A stretch of 64,000 nt of DNA from Schlesneria paludicola DSM 18645 (GTDB taxonomy: Bacteria; Planctomycetota; Planctomycetia; Planctomycetales; Planctomycetaceae), in NCBI RefSeq assembly GCF_000255655.1, contig NZ_JH636434.1, positions 2,008,798 to 2,072,797 on the forward strand, read 5' to 3'. The position numbers were made by a program, and so were the translations under genes. The notes under the pieces are model-generated. The model made no database searches. It saw nothing but the letters and a program-made list of their open reading frames with translations, and was not told where the DNA came from. Positions 27,408 to 38,341 of this stretch are shown here, one piece after another. Within the stretch, counting starts at the first letter, position 1. Each line of letters starts with the position of its first letter.

Positions 27408-29120
27408 TCACAACTCCTGGGCACTCTCGTAAAGTTGCTTGATCTGCTCCCGATCGAGTGCGTGGTTGAAGATTGCCAACTCATCCAGTCGGCCATGCCA
27501 ATAGTCGCTAATTCCGGGGTCGTCGTCGTTGAAACGCAGAATATCCGGTTGATTTCCTTCACGGTTTAACTGGACGCCAATTCCCATCGCCTTGAGTGTC
27601 GGATCGCCACCGATCCCCGTATACGGCACGGCCCCAACTTCGTTGCCGTTTCGATATAGGCGCAGCATCACCCCGTCCGCCACAAATGCGACATGCTGCC
27701 AACGCCCGATCGGCAGAGGCTGCTTGTCACGCAACGAAACGACATGGCCATCGTGTTCGGTGATGAGAATTTCCAACTGTCCATAGTCATGGTGCAGCCC
27801 AAAATGGAACTGACCGTGATCCTCTCCGGACCAGTTTTTCGCAATCGTCGCCGATCGAGGACGACTTTTCGCAAACACCCACGCGGTCACGGTCAAAGTG
27901 TCGTCTGCCGTCTTCGGATAGTCTGACACCACGGCGTAATCTTTGACGGAGGGGCCGCCAAATTGAAGGGCCGAACCAATCCGACCAACCGTCCAGGGGG
28001 TTCCCTCCGATCCGCCCCGAACAATCGACGCTTCAATGGCGAGTGGCCCCGAATCGTGTATGCCACTCCCCGCGGCCAGCATCCGATAGTAGAGAACGGG
28101 ATGCCACTCCAGTACCAATTGCGCATAGCGCGACTCGGGCTCACTGAGTGTCCGCAAAAACCGATCACCATCGACATCGATTCCGCATGGCGTCGGCGAC
28201 TTCTTGCCGATCGCCGACGCGCTTCGCCCTCGCAATATGGCAGGATTCAGCAAAGTGCCCGATCGCGGCAACACGGACACCATCCCATCAAAGACATGCA
28301 CTTCGCTATCGTCTTTCTCATCAACCTGCACGGCGAACTCGGTCCCCTGATCGACCACCGTCGCGCTGGGCGTCTCGACGGTAAATTCACCTGCCCCCTT
28401 CGGAACTTTTGCCGACATCTTGCCACGATGCAGCAATAGCAACTCGCGTCCCTTGAGATCAAATTCACAGGGCGCTTCGAGAATGACTTCTGGGCTGTGC
28501 GCAAACGTTAACTCGACAATTCCGCTCGTCAACCGATACCCGCCCGTCCGGAATTGATCACCCACGGCAGGCGAAAATCCCACACGCGAAAATCTTGCTC
28601 CCACCATCTGAGTGATGACCGCCACCGGCACTCCGTTCGACTGCGCATCCGCGACCGAGATCAGCGATTGGTCGTCGTTCGACTTCACGGCGTCGACGAT
28701 CGCGTCTGGCCTGTTTCGCTCACGAGGGGAGTTGATCGCCAATCCGATCATCGCCGACAAGAACAGGCCGATCATCACCACACCCACCACCTTCGTCCGG
28801 TCAGAGGGCCTCTTGTGCACATTCAAGACGGCGGTTTGTGACGGCCTTCTTCCAGCAGGCGGCGAAGAGATCTCCATGTCGCTGATCGCCCCCACGATGA
28901 TCTCATTCGCGCCTTCGAGAACCTCACGGGTTTCGCGGGCGGTCCGATCATTGCCGAACAGTTCCAGCAGCATCGAATCAAACCGTGTTGCCTTGGCAAA
29001 ATCATTTGCCACCGACACATCTTCAAGGATCAGACGTTCAAGCTCAGCCGAATCCTCGGCCGACGCGAGCCCCTCAAGAAATCGAGCAATCAACTCATGG
29101 GCACGCAGCGCGTTATCCAT
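27408..29120 (-). CDS. FecR-domain membrane protein with LamG domain, partner of ECF sigma factor
   Basis: 570 aa. The N-terminus (about 1-100) is a helical cytoplasmic segment like anti-sigma domains. A single membrane helix follows (TKVVGVVMIGLFLSAMIGLAI). Then comes a FecR domain (GAGEFTVETPSATVVDQGTEFAV with a VHVFDGMVSVL strand), and a C-terminal LamG/concanavalin-like domain from about residue 345 (LTVTAWVFAKSR, WQHVAFVADG, GRLDELAIFNHALDREQ). It begins inside the end of the sigma gene (8-base overlap), with GGGAG upstream, so translation is coupled. The layout suggests an extracytoplasmic sensor controlling the adjacent sigma factor, as is typical for FecR. LamG would be the ligand-binding part, which is inference. 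Confidence 0.87.
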   Translation of the reverse strand: MDNALRAHELIARFLEGLASAEDSAELERLILEDVSVANDFAKATRFDSMLLELFGNDRTARETREVLEGANEIIVGAISDMEISSPPAGRRPSQTAVLNVHKRPSDRTKVVGVVMIGLFLSAMIGLAINSPRERNRPDAIVDAVKSNDDQSLISVADAQSNGVPVAVITQMVGARFSRVGFSPAVGDQFRTGGYRLTSGIVELTFAHSPEVILEAPCEFDLKGRELLLLHRGKMSAKVPKGAGEFTVETPSATVVDQGTEFAVQVDEKDDSEVHVFDGMVSVLPRSGTLLNPAILRGRSASAIGKKSPTPCGIDVDGDRFLRTLSEPESRYAQLVLEWHPVLYYRMLAAGSGIHDSGPLAIEASIVRGGSEGTPWTVGRIGSALQFGGPSVKDYAVVSDYPKTADDTLTVTAWVFAKSRPRSATIAKNWSGEDHGQFHFGLHHDYGQLEILITEHDGHVVSLRDKQPLPIGRWQHVAFVADGVMLRLYRNGNEVGAVPYTGIGGDPTLKAMGIGVQLNREGNQPDILRFNDDDPGISDYWHGRLDELAIFNHALDREQIKQLYESAQEL

Positions 29121-29655
29121 TTGTCGCTCCCAGCGAAGTTCGGCACTCTTGTGCCAATCGACGCTTCATGCAATCGGCCAATCTCGTGCGAATGCGGCAG
29201 AGAGTTTGGTACACGGCATCGACCGACTTCCCTGTCATGGATGCAATTTCGTCCGCTTTCAGGTCCCGTTCATACCGAAGTTGCAGCAGCAGCCGGGCAT
29301 GCTCGGGCAAGCAGCGGACACACTCATCCAAGGCAACATGTTGTTCCACCGTCTGAACTTCCGTTCGGTCATACGCGGCGAGAATCGCCGGGATGGCGTC
29401 CGATGTAAAGGCGATCGGAAACCGCTTATTCTGATGTCGATGCTGCAGAATCTTGTGGGCCGCAATCGCCCGTGCCCACGCACCGAACGGACGCGACGAA
29501 TCATATTCCTCAAACTTCTGCCACAACGTCATGGCGACATCCTGAAAGATGTCCTGACGCATATGCCGATCGAGCACAACCGAACCAATAAACGCCCGGA
29601 GATCAGACTCATATGACAGCAAGACGTTGAGAAACTGCTCTCGATTCAGCGCCAT
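29113..29655 (-). CDS. ECF-type RNA polymerase sigma factor
   Basis: 180 aa. Region 2 is visible as DIFQDVAMTLWQKFEEYDSSRPFGAWARAIAAHKIL, the core-binding and -10 recognition block. Region 4 is LPEHARLLLQLRYERDLKADEIASMTGKSVDAVYQTLCRIRTRL, a helix-turn-helix for -35 recognition. It corresponds to the planctomycete/verrucomicrobial ECF group usually paired with FecR-LamG or DUF1559-type proteins. A GAGGGG ribosome site supports the start. It is co-transcribed with the FecR-LamG gene through an 8-base overlap. The divergent DUF1559 gene 530 bases away is a candidate target, which is unproven. Confidence 0.92.
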   Translation of the reverse strand: MALNREQFLNVLLSYESDLRAFIGSVVLDRHMRQDIFQDVAMTLWQKFEEYDSSRPFGAWARAIAAHKILQHRHQNKRFPIAFTSDAIPAILAAYDRTEVQTVEQHVALDECVRCLPEHARLLLQLRYERDLKADEIASMTGKSVDAVYQTLCRIRTRLADCMKRRLAQECRTSLGATNG

Positions 29656-30187
29656 CGCTCGCCCCTCGACCGAGGAATTCGAACATGCCCATGACTATTT
29701 CAAAGAACGGTCACAAATCTGACAGTCGATCCCGACATTTTCCGCCAATTCGCCGTGGTAACCCATTCCAGGATTGGGGGCCGTCGCGTTTTCATTGCAG
29801 CAAGCGCTAGTCACATCGCGAGGCATTCTCACCCGAGGTGGACCTGCGACAAAGTGAAATTCCGAAATCTCGGACTTTCGATTTTTTTTCTGTCAGGAAT
29901 CACAGCCTTCACGAGAATAGGAAGGAAGTTCGAAGCACTTCTGACTTGGCATTTCTCGTCGATGCCTTGAGCACATTACTGCCGTTCAAATCTGTAGCCA
30001 CGACGCAGAACTCTGACTCACAAGTTGCGAATGAAACACGGTATCCAGCACACGTAGACTGCCTGCCCCGCGCCAGATCGACGTCCTGCAGGTTGGTGGA
30101 TTGTTGTCAGTCGCCGTCTCCTTTCCATTGGGGTTGGCATCCATTTTGGTCTGAACGTTTTCTTTCTCTGTCGAAGGGTTGTGGCAC
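29656..30187. other. Divergent intergenic region, no gene seen
   Basis: It lies between the sigma factor gene and the DUF1559 gene. ORFs on both strands here are short, lack ribosome sites and give no protein-like sequence. It presumably carries promoters for both units, possibly including an autoregulated one, but I cannot identify boxes. GAAGGG near 30173 serves as ribosome site for the right gene. Confidence 0.5.
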
Positions 30188-31318
30188 ATGGCATCATCGG
30201 CTTTAAAGAATCGTTTTCTCAGGCGGACCGCATTCACACTGATCGAACTGCTGGTGGTGATCGCAATCATCGCCGTTTTGATCGCGCTACTGCTTCCCGC
30301 GGTTCAACAGGCGCGCGAAGCGGCGAGACGTACGCAATGCAAAAACAATCTGAAACAGATTGGTTTGGCACTCTTTAACTATGAGAATGTCTTCAATCAA
30401 TTCCCCATCGCGGGACTTTGGTATGTGGACAACTCCAATACAATGACCACCTTCGCCCAGGGCTGGGGACAAGCCATTCTGCCATACATCGATCAAGCGA
30501 CAATCTACAATGGTTTCGATCCAAGCGTACCGATCTGGTCAGGTGCCCGAAATCAGGCGTTGATCGCAACTCCGTTGGCGACACACCTTTGCCCTTCGGC
30601 GCCGTCCCCGTCGGTATTTCCGATGACCTGGAGCACCTCAACCGGTGGAGTTGTTATCGGTTCCAATATTCCTGCGACCGACATCACTGCCATGTGGGGG
30701 CGTAGCGACTACGTGGTGACAGTCATGGTGAACTATCCACTCCTGAGCAACATCGGTGACGGCACAGTGCCTCGAGGCGATCCGCGAAGCCAGTCCATGT
30801 TTTGGTGCGGAAACAAGCAGAAAATTGCGGTAGTGAACTCGACCGCGGCAGCCCAACAGGGCGACTACGACGGTACACCGACAATCGCGAAAGTCGCTGA
30901 CGGGCTATCGAATACCATCATGGTTTCCGAGAACGCAGCGCGGAACCAGGTCTGGGAAAAGGGAAAGATGATCACCCCTGCAATCGACCCCAGCCCCGCG
31001 TTCGCCGGCCCGAAAGGATTGTACAACGCACAGTTGAACTACGGCGGAGCCGGCTGGGCCGATCCGCAGAATCAACAATGGTTCGATGGGGGAAATCGCG
31101 ATGGAAACAACGACGTCCGCGATGCCAACGGCGACAAGAACTCGTGCGTGATCAACTGCACTAACATCGCCTACCGAGGACTGTACTCGTTCCATCCCGG
31201 GATCGATCAACAACTCATGGGCGATGGTTCCGTGCGCGCACTCAACGAGTCGATCAGTGACTATATCATGGCCGCATTGCTGACCCGCTCTGGCGGTGAC
31301 ATTGTCGGTGAATTCTAA
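30188..31318 (+). CDS. DUF1559 protein with prepilin-type N-terminus
   Basis: A planctomycete-enriched family of unknown function. The N-terminus is a type IV prepilin-like signal (RRTAFTLIELLVVIAIIAVL), processed before Phe in pilins, with the hydrophobic helix running on to LLLPAVQQAREAARRTQCKNNLKQ. The mature part is the DUF1559 beta-rich domain with HLCPSAPSPSV and, near the end, YSFHPGIDQQLMGDGSVRALNESI. Start: the ATG at 30188 has GAAGGG at a good distance, whereas the longer frame begins at a TTG. The next plus-strand gene is a lipoprotein, the usual neighbour of DUF1559 genes. A role in pseudopilin-like surface structures is inferred from the signal only. Confidence 0.9.
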   Translation: MASSALKNRFLRRTAFTLIELLVVIAIIAVLIALLLPAVQQAREAARRTQCKNNLKQIGLALFNYENVFNQFPIAGLWYVDNSNTMTTFAQGWGQAILPYIDQATIYNGFDPSVPIWSGARNQALIATPLATHLCPSAPSPSVFPMTWSTSTGGVVIGSNIPATDITAMWGRSDYVVTVMVNYPLLSNIGDGTVPRGDPRSQSMFWCGNKQKIAVVNSTAAAQQGDYDGTPTIAKVADGLSNTIMVSENAARNQVWEKGKMITPAIDPSPAFAGPKGLYNAQLNYGGAGWADPQNQQWFDGGNRDGNNDVRDANGDKNSCVINCTNIAYRGLYSFHPGIDQQLMGDGSVRALNESISDYIMAALLTRSGGDIVGEF

Positions 31319-31476
31319 GTGACCACGATGACGAGACCCTTCCAAGAGGCCTCGATTCGACGAAATTCACGACACGTGGCGCTGGCCTGTGCGGCTCTCG
31401 TCGTGTCACAAGCGGAACGCTCGACTGTGACTGCCTCTCAAAATTCGATTGCGACACGTTTTCTGGAATCGCCTTC

Positions 31477-31953
31477 ATGCACCTCCGCCGCATGCTCGCT
31501 GTCGCCCTTTCGCTGTCCTGCCCTCTGATCGGCTGTTCACAAGGTGACCCGTCGAGAATCAAAGACAAGGTCCCGCTCACCAAGGTGACGGGAGCCATCA
31601 TGGTCGATGGTAACCCCACCGGCGGTGTCATTCTCAAATACGTTCCTGTCGGAGACATCGCCGAAAAGCGCGAGGCCTACATCAAGTCGTTCACGGTCAT
31701 GACAAACAACGATGGTGCCTTTGCTCTGAAGACCTATGCCAGAGGCGATGGAGTTCCTGCCGGCGAGTACAAGCTGTACTGCCAATACTTTCCGCCAGAG
31801 GAACAGGTGAAGCGTCGCGAGAGCGGCGAAGACCGATTCGGCGGAAAGTACATCCCTCCCAAACCGCCTGCCAAAATCATCACGGTCAAGACGGGCGAAA
31901 ATCTCGACGTCGGTACGATTGAACTCAAGTCGGCACCCAGGAAGTCGCGATAA
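31477..31953 (+). CDS. Lipoprotein with carboxypeptidase-regulatory-like fold
   Basis: 158 aa with signal peptide and lipobox (LSCPLIGC, lipidated Cys at about residue 20), so it is anchored to a membrane from the outside. The mature domain begins TKVTGAIMVDGNPTGGVILKYVPVG and has NNDGAFALKTYARGDGVPAGEYKLY. This is the beta-sandwich pattern of transthyretin/carboxypeptidase-regulatory domains (strand, turn, 'DG-F-L', 'P-G-Y'). Small lipoproteins of this type very often follow DUF1559 genes in planctomycetes, which matches here (158 bases apart). The function is not known. They probably form part of the same surface assembly. Confidence 0.75.
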   Translation: MHLRRMLAVALSLSCPLIGCSQGDPSRIKDKVPLTKVTGAIMVDGNPTGGVILKYVPVGDIAEKREAYIKSFTVMTNNDGAFALKTYARGDGVPAGEYKLYCQYFPPEEQVKRRESGEDRFGGKYIPPKPPAKIITVKTGENLDVGTIELKSAPRKSR

Positions 31954-32400
31954 GCCAGACCATTGACGTCGCATCTCCCCGAATAAGGAACAGCCTGACC
32001 ACTCGCCAATATCACATCTCTCACGTGTGATGGGCCAAGATCGCACGCTCTGCCGACGGTGAATCACCAGATCGGCGCAGGCGCATGACGAATCAAGCGT
32101 TCGACGTTTCGAGCCGCCCCACGCTCACCTCGGCCGCCGGATCTTTTGAGTACCGCGCGGTGTCAGCGACAATCTGATGCCGCCACCGTCATCGCGCGGC
32201 ACCGCCCTCGAGCGTCGATTCCAAACTGATCAACAAAGACCTCGACAATCGTGGCGGAAGCGATGCCATCCTCGGTAGACGAAATCGTTGCGACCCGGCC
32301 CTGATCCGCTTCGGAATTCACGCGAAAGTGTGTAGAATGGGGAGACTGCGAACCGAAATCCACCCGATTCGTGAAGCTGCTTTTTTGTGAGTGACCACTG
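31954..32400. other. Intergenic region, no gene seen
   Basis: Between the lipoprotein gene and the large PSCyt1 gene, both plus strand. ORFs on the opposite strand have no ribosome site and no recognisable product. The left half contains TATCACATCTCTCACGTGTGATG (short CACATC/GTGTGATG inverted words), too weak to call. The right end presumably holds the promoter of the PSCyt1 operon. Confidence 0.45.
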
Positions 32401-35400
32401 ATGAGAATTTTGCCGTTTCATTCCGTCCATTTGACGGTTTCTATCACCGGAGCCTTCTTCCTGGTCGTCACGTCGTTGTCCGCAGCCGACGCACCGTTGG
32501 AATTCAATCGTGACGTGCGCCCGATCCTGACCGAACACTGTTTCGCCTGCCACGGCCCGGACAGCGCCTCACGAAAGGGAGATCTGCGACTCGATCAGCG
32601 CGACGCCGCGATCAGCAAAAACGCGATCGTCCCAGGCCAGCTTGCCGAAAGCGAACTGATCCGCCGAATTGAATCACATGATGCCGACGAGATCATGCCA
32701 CCGACGGCCTCCAAGAAACCGCTCTCGGCCGAGCAGATCGAGACACTGAAACGCTGGGTGGTCCAAGGCGCCGAATATCAGCCGCACTGGTCGTTCCTGC
32801 CGCCGGTCCGTCCGAAACAACCTGCCGTCAAGGATCAGGCCTGGGTTCGGAATCCCATCGATGCGTTCGTTCTGGCCCAACTGGAAGCCAGGGGTTTGAC
32901 GCCCGCACCTGAGGCCGATCGCCGCACTCTCGCACGCAGGCTGAGCCTTGATCTCACAGGGCTGCCGCCAAGCCTCGAAGTGGTCGAACGCTTTCTGGCT
33001 GACACATCGCCCAATGCGTATGAAACGCTGGTTGACTCGCTGCTCGAATCGCCTCAATGGGGTGAACATCGAGGACGCTATTGGCTCGACGCCGCCCGCT
33101 ACGCCGACACGCATGGAATTCACTTCGACAATTTCCGCGAAATGTGGTCGTATCGTGAGAACGTCATCAATGCCTTTAACCGGAATCAGCCGTTTGACCA
33201 ATTCACGATTGACCAGCTTGCCGGTGATCTATTGCCCAATCGAACGCTCGATCAACAAATTGCATCGGGCTTCAACCGCTGCAATATCACGACGAACGAA
33301 GGCGGGACGATTCCCGAAGAATACTACGTGCTTTACGCGCGGGATCGCACCGACACCGTCGCTCAGGTCTGGATGGGACTGACCGCGGGCTGTGCCGTCT
33401 GTCACAATCACAAATTCGATCCGCTGTCACAGCGCGAGTTCTACGAATTGGCCGCATTCTTCAACAACACCACCCAGAATGCGATGGACGGCAACATCAA
33501 AGATACGCCGCCCGTCATCGTCGTGGCGAAAGATGACGAGCGTCCTCGGTTTGCCGCGCTCGTGGCTGAAATCTCCGCCGCCCGACAGGCCATCGAATCT
33601 CGACGCGGTGAAGCGAAGCCCGCGTTTGAATCGTGGCTCTCGACGGCAACACCCGAATCATTGCTGCCAGCAATCCCCTCGAAAAATCTCGCTCTTCACG
33701 CTCCCTTGAGCGAAGGGCAGGGCCAGATCACGACAGTCCTCGTCGATGGAATGTCGCGAGACCTTCCCTTGAAAGAGAACCAGAAATGGATCGATGGCGT
33801 TTCGTCCAAAGCACTCGAACTTGACCACGCCGCGGCCAACATTTCTGACGCCGGAGACTTCGAGAAAGATCAACCATTCTCGTACATCGCCTGGGTCAAG
33901 CCGCAACCGAACGACTCAACCGGGGCGATTGTCGCCCGCATGGACAAGCCATCTGAGTACCGCGGTTGGGACATGTGGCTTCAATCACGCCGGATTGGAA
34001 CCCACATTGTCAGCAGTTGGCCGAATGACGCCCTGAAAGTCGTCACCCAGAAACAGATGAAGGCGAACGAGTGGACCCACGTCGCCGTGACATATGACGG
34101 CTCGTCCAAAGGTGCAGGCGTCAAGATTTACTACAATGGCGTCCTCCAGGGAACGAACATCGAAGTCGACAGGCTGCAGGGTTCGATCCGCACACCGGTT
34201 CCCTTCCGCATCGGCGAGCGATCAGCCAGCGATCCCGTTTCGGCCACGGGGATCCAAGATCTGCGTCTGTACCGTTACGCACTTTCTCCGACCGAAGTCG
34301 AGTCTCTGGCCAAAGTCACGCGATTCACCGGAATTTTCGCCAAGTCCCCCGGCGATCGCACCGAGGCCGAGAAATCAGAAGTCTATCCGTGGTGGCTTGG
34401 TACGATCGACCAGCCATTCCAACAGCGAACCGCTCAGTTGGCCGCGCTCGAATCCGAACAGAACGCGATCAAGGCCCGCGGCACAGTCGCGCTGGTGATG
34501 AACGAGAAGAATGAAGAGGCGGTCGCCTACATCCTGGCCCGTGGCGAATATGACAAACGTGGCGAACAGGTGAGGCCCGCGACCCCCGCCGTACTGCCGC
34601 CGTTCCCCGAAAACGCCGCTCGCAATCGCCTTGGACTTGCCCAATGGCTGCTCGATCCCGCACATCCACTCATGGCGCGCGTCACCGTGAATCGGTTCTG
34701 GCAGGAACTGTTCGGCACCGGCATCGTACGAACATCGGGGGATTTCGGGATTGCGGGTGAACTGCCCGCCAACCAAGAGTTGCTCGACTGGCTCGCGATC
34801 GAGTTCCGCGAAGGGACACCAGATTTGCAATGGCCCGCTTCGTCCAGCGCCACGGCGGCGACCACACCTTGGGACATCAAACGCTTTTTCCGCTTGCTCG
34901 TCACTTCGAACACCTATCGACAGGCCGCTGTGACGACCGCACTGAAGCTCGAAAAAGATCCGCAAAATCGACTGCTGTCACGCGGACCGCGATTCCGCAT
35001 GGACGCCGAAATGCTGCGTGACTCGGCACTGGCGATCAGTGGCCTGCTGGTCAAGAAAATCGGTGGCCCCAGCGTCAAGCCGTACCAGCCTGATGGCGTT
35101 TGGGAAGCCGTTGCCATGAAGGAAAGCAACACGCACGACTACGTCCGCGATCACGGTGAGAACCTTTATCGACGAAGCCTGTACACGTTCTGGAAACGCT
35201 CCGCACCACCGGCGTCGATGGAAATCTTCAACGCCACAGCACGAGAAACCTGCACGGTGCGTCGCGAACGCACCAACACCCCACTGCAGGCGCTCGTCAC
35301 GCTCAATGACACGCAGTTCGTTGAGGCCGCTCGAAATCTCGCCGAGCGCACATTGAAGGCGCAGGCTTCCGACGAGCCGTCTCGACTCAACATTCTCGCC

Positions 35401-35622
35401 AATCACGTCCTGTCTCGCCCGTTCCGCAAGAGCGAACTCAGCGTCGTTCAGCAGTCGCTGGCCGACTTGAAAGCCTTCTATCAGTCGCATATCGACGACG
35501 CAGCAAAGCTGATTGGCGAAGGGGAATCCAAAGCGGATCCTTCAATCGCGCCCGCCGATCTTGCCGCCTGGACGATGCTCGCGAATGAAATCATGAATCT
35601 GGACGAAGCGCTCAATAAGTAA
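32401..35622 (+). CDS. PSCyt1-DUF1549-LamG-DUF1553 exported cytochrome-like protein
   Basis: 1073 aa. Domains in order: signal peptide (to about 30), planctomycete cytochrome c domain PSCyt1 with heme-binding CFACH (47-51) and the distal EIMPP Met, DUF1549 (about 140-370, with [16 protein letters not shown] and LTGLPPS), a LamG-like insertion (about 430-650, with [11 protein letters not shown] and [10 protein letters not shown]), and DUF1553 (about 745-1010, with [17 protein letters not shown]). This layout is known only as a planctomycete/verrucomicrobial family, often linked to catabolism of sulfated or complex sugars. The usual partner DUF1501 protein is not adjacent but lies 8 kb away (43439-44845). 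The downstream gene follows 23 bases later, forming one operon. Confidence 0.93.
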   Translation: MRILPFHSVHLTVSITGAFFLVVTSLSAADAPLEFNRDVRPILTEHCFACHGPDSASRKGDLRLDQRDAAISKNAIVPGQLAESELIRRIESHDADEIMPPTASKKPLSAEQIETLKRWVVQGAEYQPHWSFLPPVRPKQPAVKDQAWVRNPIDAFVLAQLEARGLTPAPEADRRTLARRLSLDLTGLPPSLEVVERFLADTSPNAYETLVDSLLESPQWGEHRGRYWLDAARYADTHGIHFDNFREMWSYRENVINAFNRNQPFDQFTIDQLAGDLLPNRTLDQQIASGFNRCNITTNEGGTIPEEYYVLYARDRTDTVAQVWMGLTAGCAVCHNHKFDPLSQREFYELAAFFNNTTQNAMDGNIKDTPPVIVVAKDDERPRFAALVAEISAARQAIESRRGEAKPAFESWLSTATPESLLPAIPSKNLALHAPLSEGQGQITTVLVDGMSRDLPLKENQKWIDGVSSKALELDHAAANISDAGDFEKDQPFSYIAWVKPQPNDSTGAIVARMDKPSEYRGWDMWLQSRRIGTHIVSSWPNDALKVVTQKQMKANEWTHVAVTYDGSSKGAGVKIYYNGVLQGTNIEVDRLQGSIRTPVPFRIGERSASDPVSATGIQDLRLYRYALSPTEVESLAKVTRFTGIFAKSPGDRTEAEKSEVYPWWLGTIDQPFQQRTAQLAALESEQNAIKARGTVALVMNEKNEEAVAYILARGEYDKRGEQVRPATPAVLPPFPENAARNRLGLAQWLLDPAHPLMARVTVNRFWQELFGTGIVRTSGDFGIAGELPANQELLDWLAIEFREGTPDLQWPASSSATAATTPWDIKRFFRLLVTSNTYRQAAVTTALKLEKDPQNRLLSRGPRFRMDAEMLRDSALAISGLLVKKIGGPSVKPYQPDGVWEAVAMKESNTHDYVRDHGENLYRRSLYTFWKRSAPPASMEIFNATARETCTVRRERTNTPLQALVTLNDTQFVEAARNLAERTLKAQASDEPSRLNILANHVLSRPFRKSELSVVQQSLADLKAFYQSHIDDAAKLIGEGESKADPSIAPADLAAWTMLANEIMNLDEALNK

Positions 35623-35645
35623 ACCGAGAGAAGGTATCCCACAAC

Positions 35646-37199
35646 ATGGGCCACGGGTTGATTGCAGAGATCTTCCAGCGAAATCGTTCGGTTCCGCGTA
35701 GCCCGACACGTCGCGCTGCAGTTCTCGTCTTGGCGGGGATCGTGACGCTCGGATCGATCGTCACGAACGCCGCAGAACAGGCACCGGTCGAGAATGATTT
35801 CTACCGGATGATCCCTTTCAACATCCCTAAAGAGATCATGCTGGAAGCGGGGGGAATCGACCGTTTGCCCGACGGCAAGCTGGCGATCTGCACCCGGCGG
35901 GGCGAAGTCTGGATCGTTGAGAATCCGAACGATGACCCGGCGACAACTCCGAAAATGACTCGATTTGCCCACGGTCTACACGAAGCCTTGGGAATCGCGT
36001 ACCGCGATGGCTGGCTGTATGTCACACAGCGATGCGAAGTGTCACGCCTCCGCGACACCAACGGTGACGGCAAAGCCGACCAGTACGAAACCGTCAATGA
36101 CGATTGGCAGGTCACCGGCGACTACCACGAATATGCCTTCGGCTCGCGATTCGATCGCCAGGGAAACATCTGGGTCGTGCTCTGTTTGACCGGGTCCTTC
36201 ACGAGCGACTGCAAGTACCGCGGCTGGTGCCTACGGATCACCCCCGAAGGCAAGTCGATCCCGACCTGCAGCGGAATTCGTTCCCCTGGTGGAATCGGCA
36301 TGAATGCCGAAGGCGAGATGTTCTACACCGACAACCAGGGCCCCTGGAACGGAACCTGTGGCCTGAAATACCTCGCGCCCGGCAAGTTCGCGGGAAACCC
36401 CAGCGGGAATCGCTGGTATGACCTTCCCGAAGTTCAGGCCGCAATGGGCCCCCGTCCCAAAGATCCCGAGAGCGGCAGCCGCTTCATGACCGAGGCCGCC
36501 AAGATTCCCGAGTACGAGCCTTCGGCCATCCTGTTTCCCTATGGAAAAATGGGCAAATCGGCGAGCGGCGTCGAGTGTGATATTTCGAACGGCAAGTTCG
36601 GACCATTCAAGAATCAATTGTTTGTCGGCGACCAGAGCGACAGCACCGTGATGCGGTGCTTCCTGGAAAAAGTCGATGGCCACTATCAGGGGGCGTGCTT
36701 CCGCTTTCGCGAAGGATTTGGATCGGGCACGCTGGGAATCCTGATGACGGATGACGGATCGATGTTTGTCGGTGGAACCAACCGCGGCTGGGGTTCACGC
36801 GGAACGAAACCCGGCTCCCTTGATCGTCTGGTCTGGACGGGGCGCGTCCCATTCGAAATTCAGGAAATGCACGCACGCCCCGACGGATTCGAACTGACGT
36901 TCACACAGCCCGTCGACCCCAAAACCGCCGCTGACGTCACCAGCTATCATCTGGAAACCTACGGATACATCTATCAATCAACCTACGGCAGCCCTGAAGT
37001 CGATCAGACACATCCAACCATCACCAACGCCACAGTATCGTCAGACAACCTGCGAGTCAGACTGATCGTCAGTGAACTCAAAGCCGGTAACATTCACGAA
37101 CTCGTCTCTAGCGGCGTTCGCTCCGCAAGCGGCCAGCCGCTGCTGCATGCCGAGGCTTTTTATACCTTGAATCGAATCCCGAAATCGACCAGTCCCTAG
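35646..37199 (+). CDS. Secreted beta-propeller, sorbosone/glucose dehydrogenase-like
   Basis: 517 aa. A basic leader ([25 protein letters not shown]) gives a signal peptide of modest hydrophobicity. The mature part is a repetitive beta-propeller ([36 protein letters not shown] with a Ca-site-like DxNxDGxx[23 protein letters not shown]) like planctomycete membrane-bound dehydrogenase domains. A C-terminal beta-sandwich of about 100 aa ([25 protein letters not shown]) resembles a fibronectin-like or Ig-like domain. It follows the PSCyt1 gene by 23 bases, so an electron-transfer or sugar-oxidation pair is plausible but unproven. Substrate and cofactor are not readable. The first ATG has GAGAAGG upstream. 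Confidence 0.8.
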   Translation: MGHGLIAEIFQRNRSVPRSPTRRAAVLVLAGIVTLGSIVTNAAEQAPVENDFYRMIPFNIPKEIMLEAGGIDRLPDGKLAICTRRGEVWIVENPNDDPATTPKMTRFAHGLHEALGIAYRDGWLYVTQRCEVSRLRDTNGDGKADQYETVNDDWQVTGDYHEYAFGSRFDRQGNIWVVLCLTGSFTSDCKYRGWCLRITPEGKSIPTCSGIRSPGGIGMNAEGEMFYTDNQGPWNGTCGLKYLAPGKFAGNPSGNRWYDLPEVQAAMGPRPKDPESGSRFMTEAAKIPEYEPSAILFPYGKMGKSASGVECDISNGKFGPFKNQLFVGDQSDSTVMRCFLEKVDGHYQGACFRFREGFGSGTLGILMTDDGSMFVGGTNRGWGSRGTKPGSLDRLVWTGRVPFEIQEMHARPDGFELTFTQPVDPKTAADVTSYHLETYGYIYQSTYGSPEVDQTHPTITNATVSSDNLRVRLIVSELKAGNIHELVSSGVRSASGQPLLHAEAFYTLNRIPKSTSP

Positions 37200-37327
37200 C
37201 AGCCTGCGGAAGATCGAGTTGCCGATCCCCCTTTATTTCAACAACTCCGTCAATCATCCGCGTCAATCCATCAGACGCACTGTTTTTTCCTCATTCGTTG
37301 TTTCAACACTTACGCCGGAACCAGACT

Positions 37328-38260
37328 ATGCAACTCGGTTTTGTCACCGCGATCCTGCCAGAACTGACTTTGAAAGAAGTGGCCACGACCGCTCGATCGG
37401 CAGGGTATTCCTGTATCGAAGTCATGTGCTGGCCACCCAGCAAAGCCGAACGTCGCTATGCCGGTGTCACACATATCAACGTCGTCGACTTCACGCGCGA
37501 GCAAGCGTCCGAAGTGAATGGACTCATGGCCGAGGCGCAAGTCTCGATCAGCGCATTGGGCTACTACCCGAACCCGCTCACTCCCGAACTGGCCGACGCA
37601 AAGCAGTATGTCGAACATATTCAGAAAGTTATCAAAGCCTCATCGCTGCTGGGGCTGACGCGCATGAACACATTCGTCGGTCGAGACTGGACCAAGTCCG
37701 TCGCCGACAATTGGCCGCGATTTACTGCCACCTGGAAGCCACTCGTCAAATTTGCCGAGGATCACGGCGTCCGCATTGGAATCGAGAACTGTCCCATGCT
37801 CTTCTCGAAAGATGAATGGCCGGGCGGGAAGAACCTCGCAACAACCCCTGCCATCTGGCGACGGATGTTCGACGAGATTCCAAGCTCCCATTTTGGCTTG
37901 AACTACGACCCTTCCCACATGATCTGGCAGCACATGGACTATCTGAAACCGATCCGCGAATTCGCCGACCGGCTGGTCCACATTCATGCCAAAGATGTCC
38001 GCATCGACCAACACAAGCTCGACGAAGTCGGCATCATGGCCCATCCCAATGAGTATCACACACCCAAGCTGCCCGGGCTCGGCGACGTCAACTGGGGCCA
38101 GTTCTTCAGCACGCTCAGCGATGTCGGATACCGTGGCCCCGTCTGTGTCGAAGTCGAAGATCGCGCCTATGAAGGTTCGATCGAACTCCGCAAGGCCTCA
38201 CTGAAACAAAGCTGCGTCTACTTGAAGAATTTCATTGGCGATCAAGGCCAGATCGACTGA
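37328..38260 (+). CDS. Sugar phosphate isomerase/epimerase (TIM barrel)
   Basis: 310 aa from the ATG at 37328 ([18 protein letters not shown]), preferred to the longer frame. It belongs to the xylose isomerase-like TIM barrel superfamily (AP endonuclease 2 fold). Metal-binding segments are visible: GIENCPML with the Glu of strand 5, [10 protein letters not shown] (Asp, His), HIHAKDVR (His/Asp), and a terminal [12 protein letters not shown] with the last Glu. It lacks a signal peptide, so it acts in the cytoplasm. It follows the PSCyt1 and propeller genes by 128 bases in the same direction, fitting a sugar-catabolic set in which an imported sugar acid or polyol is isomerised. A strong hairpin after it closes the unit. 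Confidence 0.87.
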   Translation: MQLGFVTAILPELTLKEVATTARSAGYSCIEVMCWPPSKAERRYAGVTHINVVDFTREQASEVNGLMAEAQVSISALGYYPNPLTPELADAKQYVEHIQKVIKASSLLGLTRMNTFVGRDWTKSVADNWPRFTATWKPLVKFAEDHGVRIGIENCPMLFSKDEWPGGKNLATTPAIWRRMFDEIPSSHFGLNYDPSHMIWQHMDYLKPIREFADRLVHIHAKDVRIDQHKLDEVGIMAHPNEYHTPKLPGLGDVNWGQFFSTLSDVGYRGPVCVEVEDRAYEGSIELRKASLKQSCVYLKNFIGDQGQID

Positions 38261-38280
38261 GCGTCGTCCAAGAAACAACA

Positions 38281-38316
38281 TCGGACCAAGCCCACGAGTT
38301 CGCGGGCTTGGTCCGA
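38281..38316. terminator. Bidirectional hairpin between convergent genes
   Basis: TCGGACCAAGCCC (38281-38293) pairs with GGGCTTGGTCCGA (38304-38316), a 13-bp perfect stem with a 10-base loop. On the minus strand it is followed by TGTTGTTTCTTGG, moderately T-rich. It should insulate the isomerase gene from the convergent Cys-rich gene. Confidence 0.7.
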
Positions 38317-38341
38317 AAGCCTGAATCAGGTGATTTGAACC

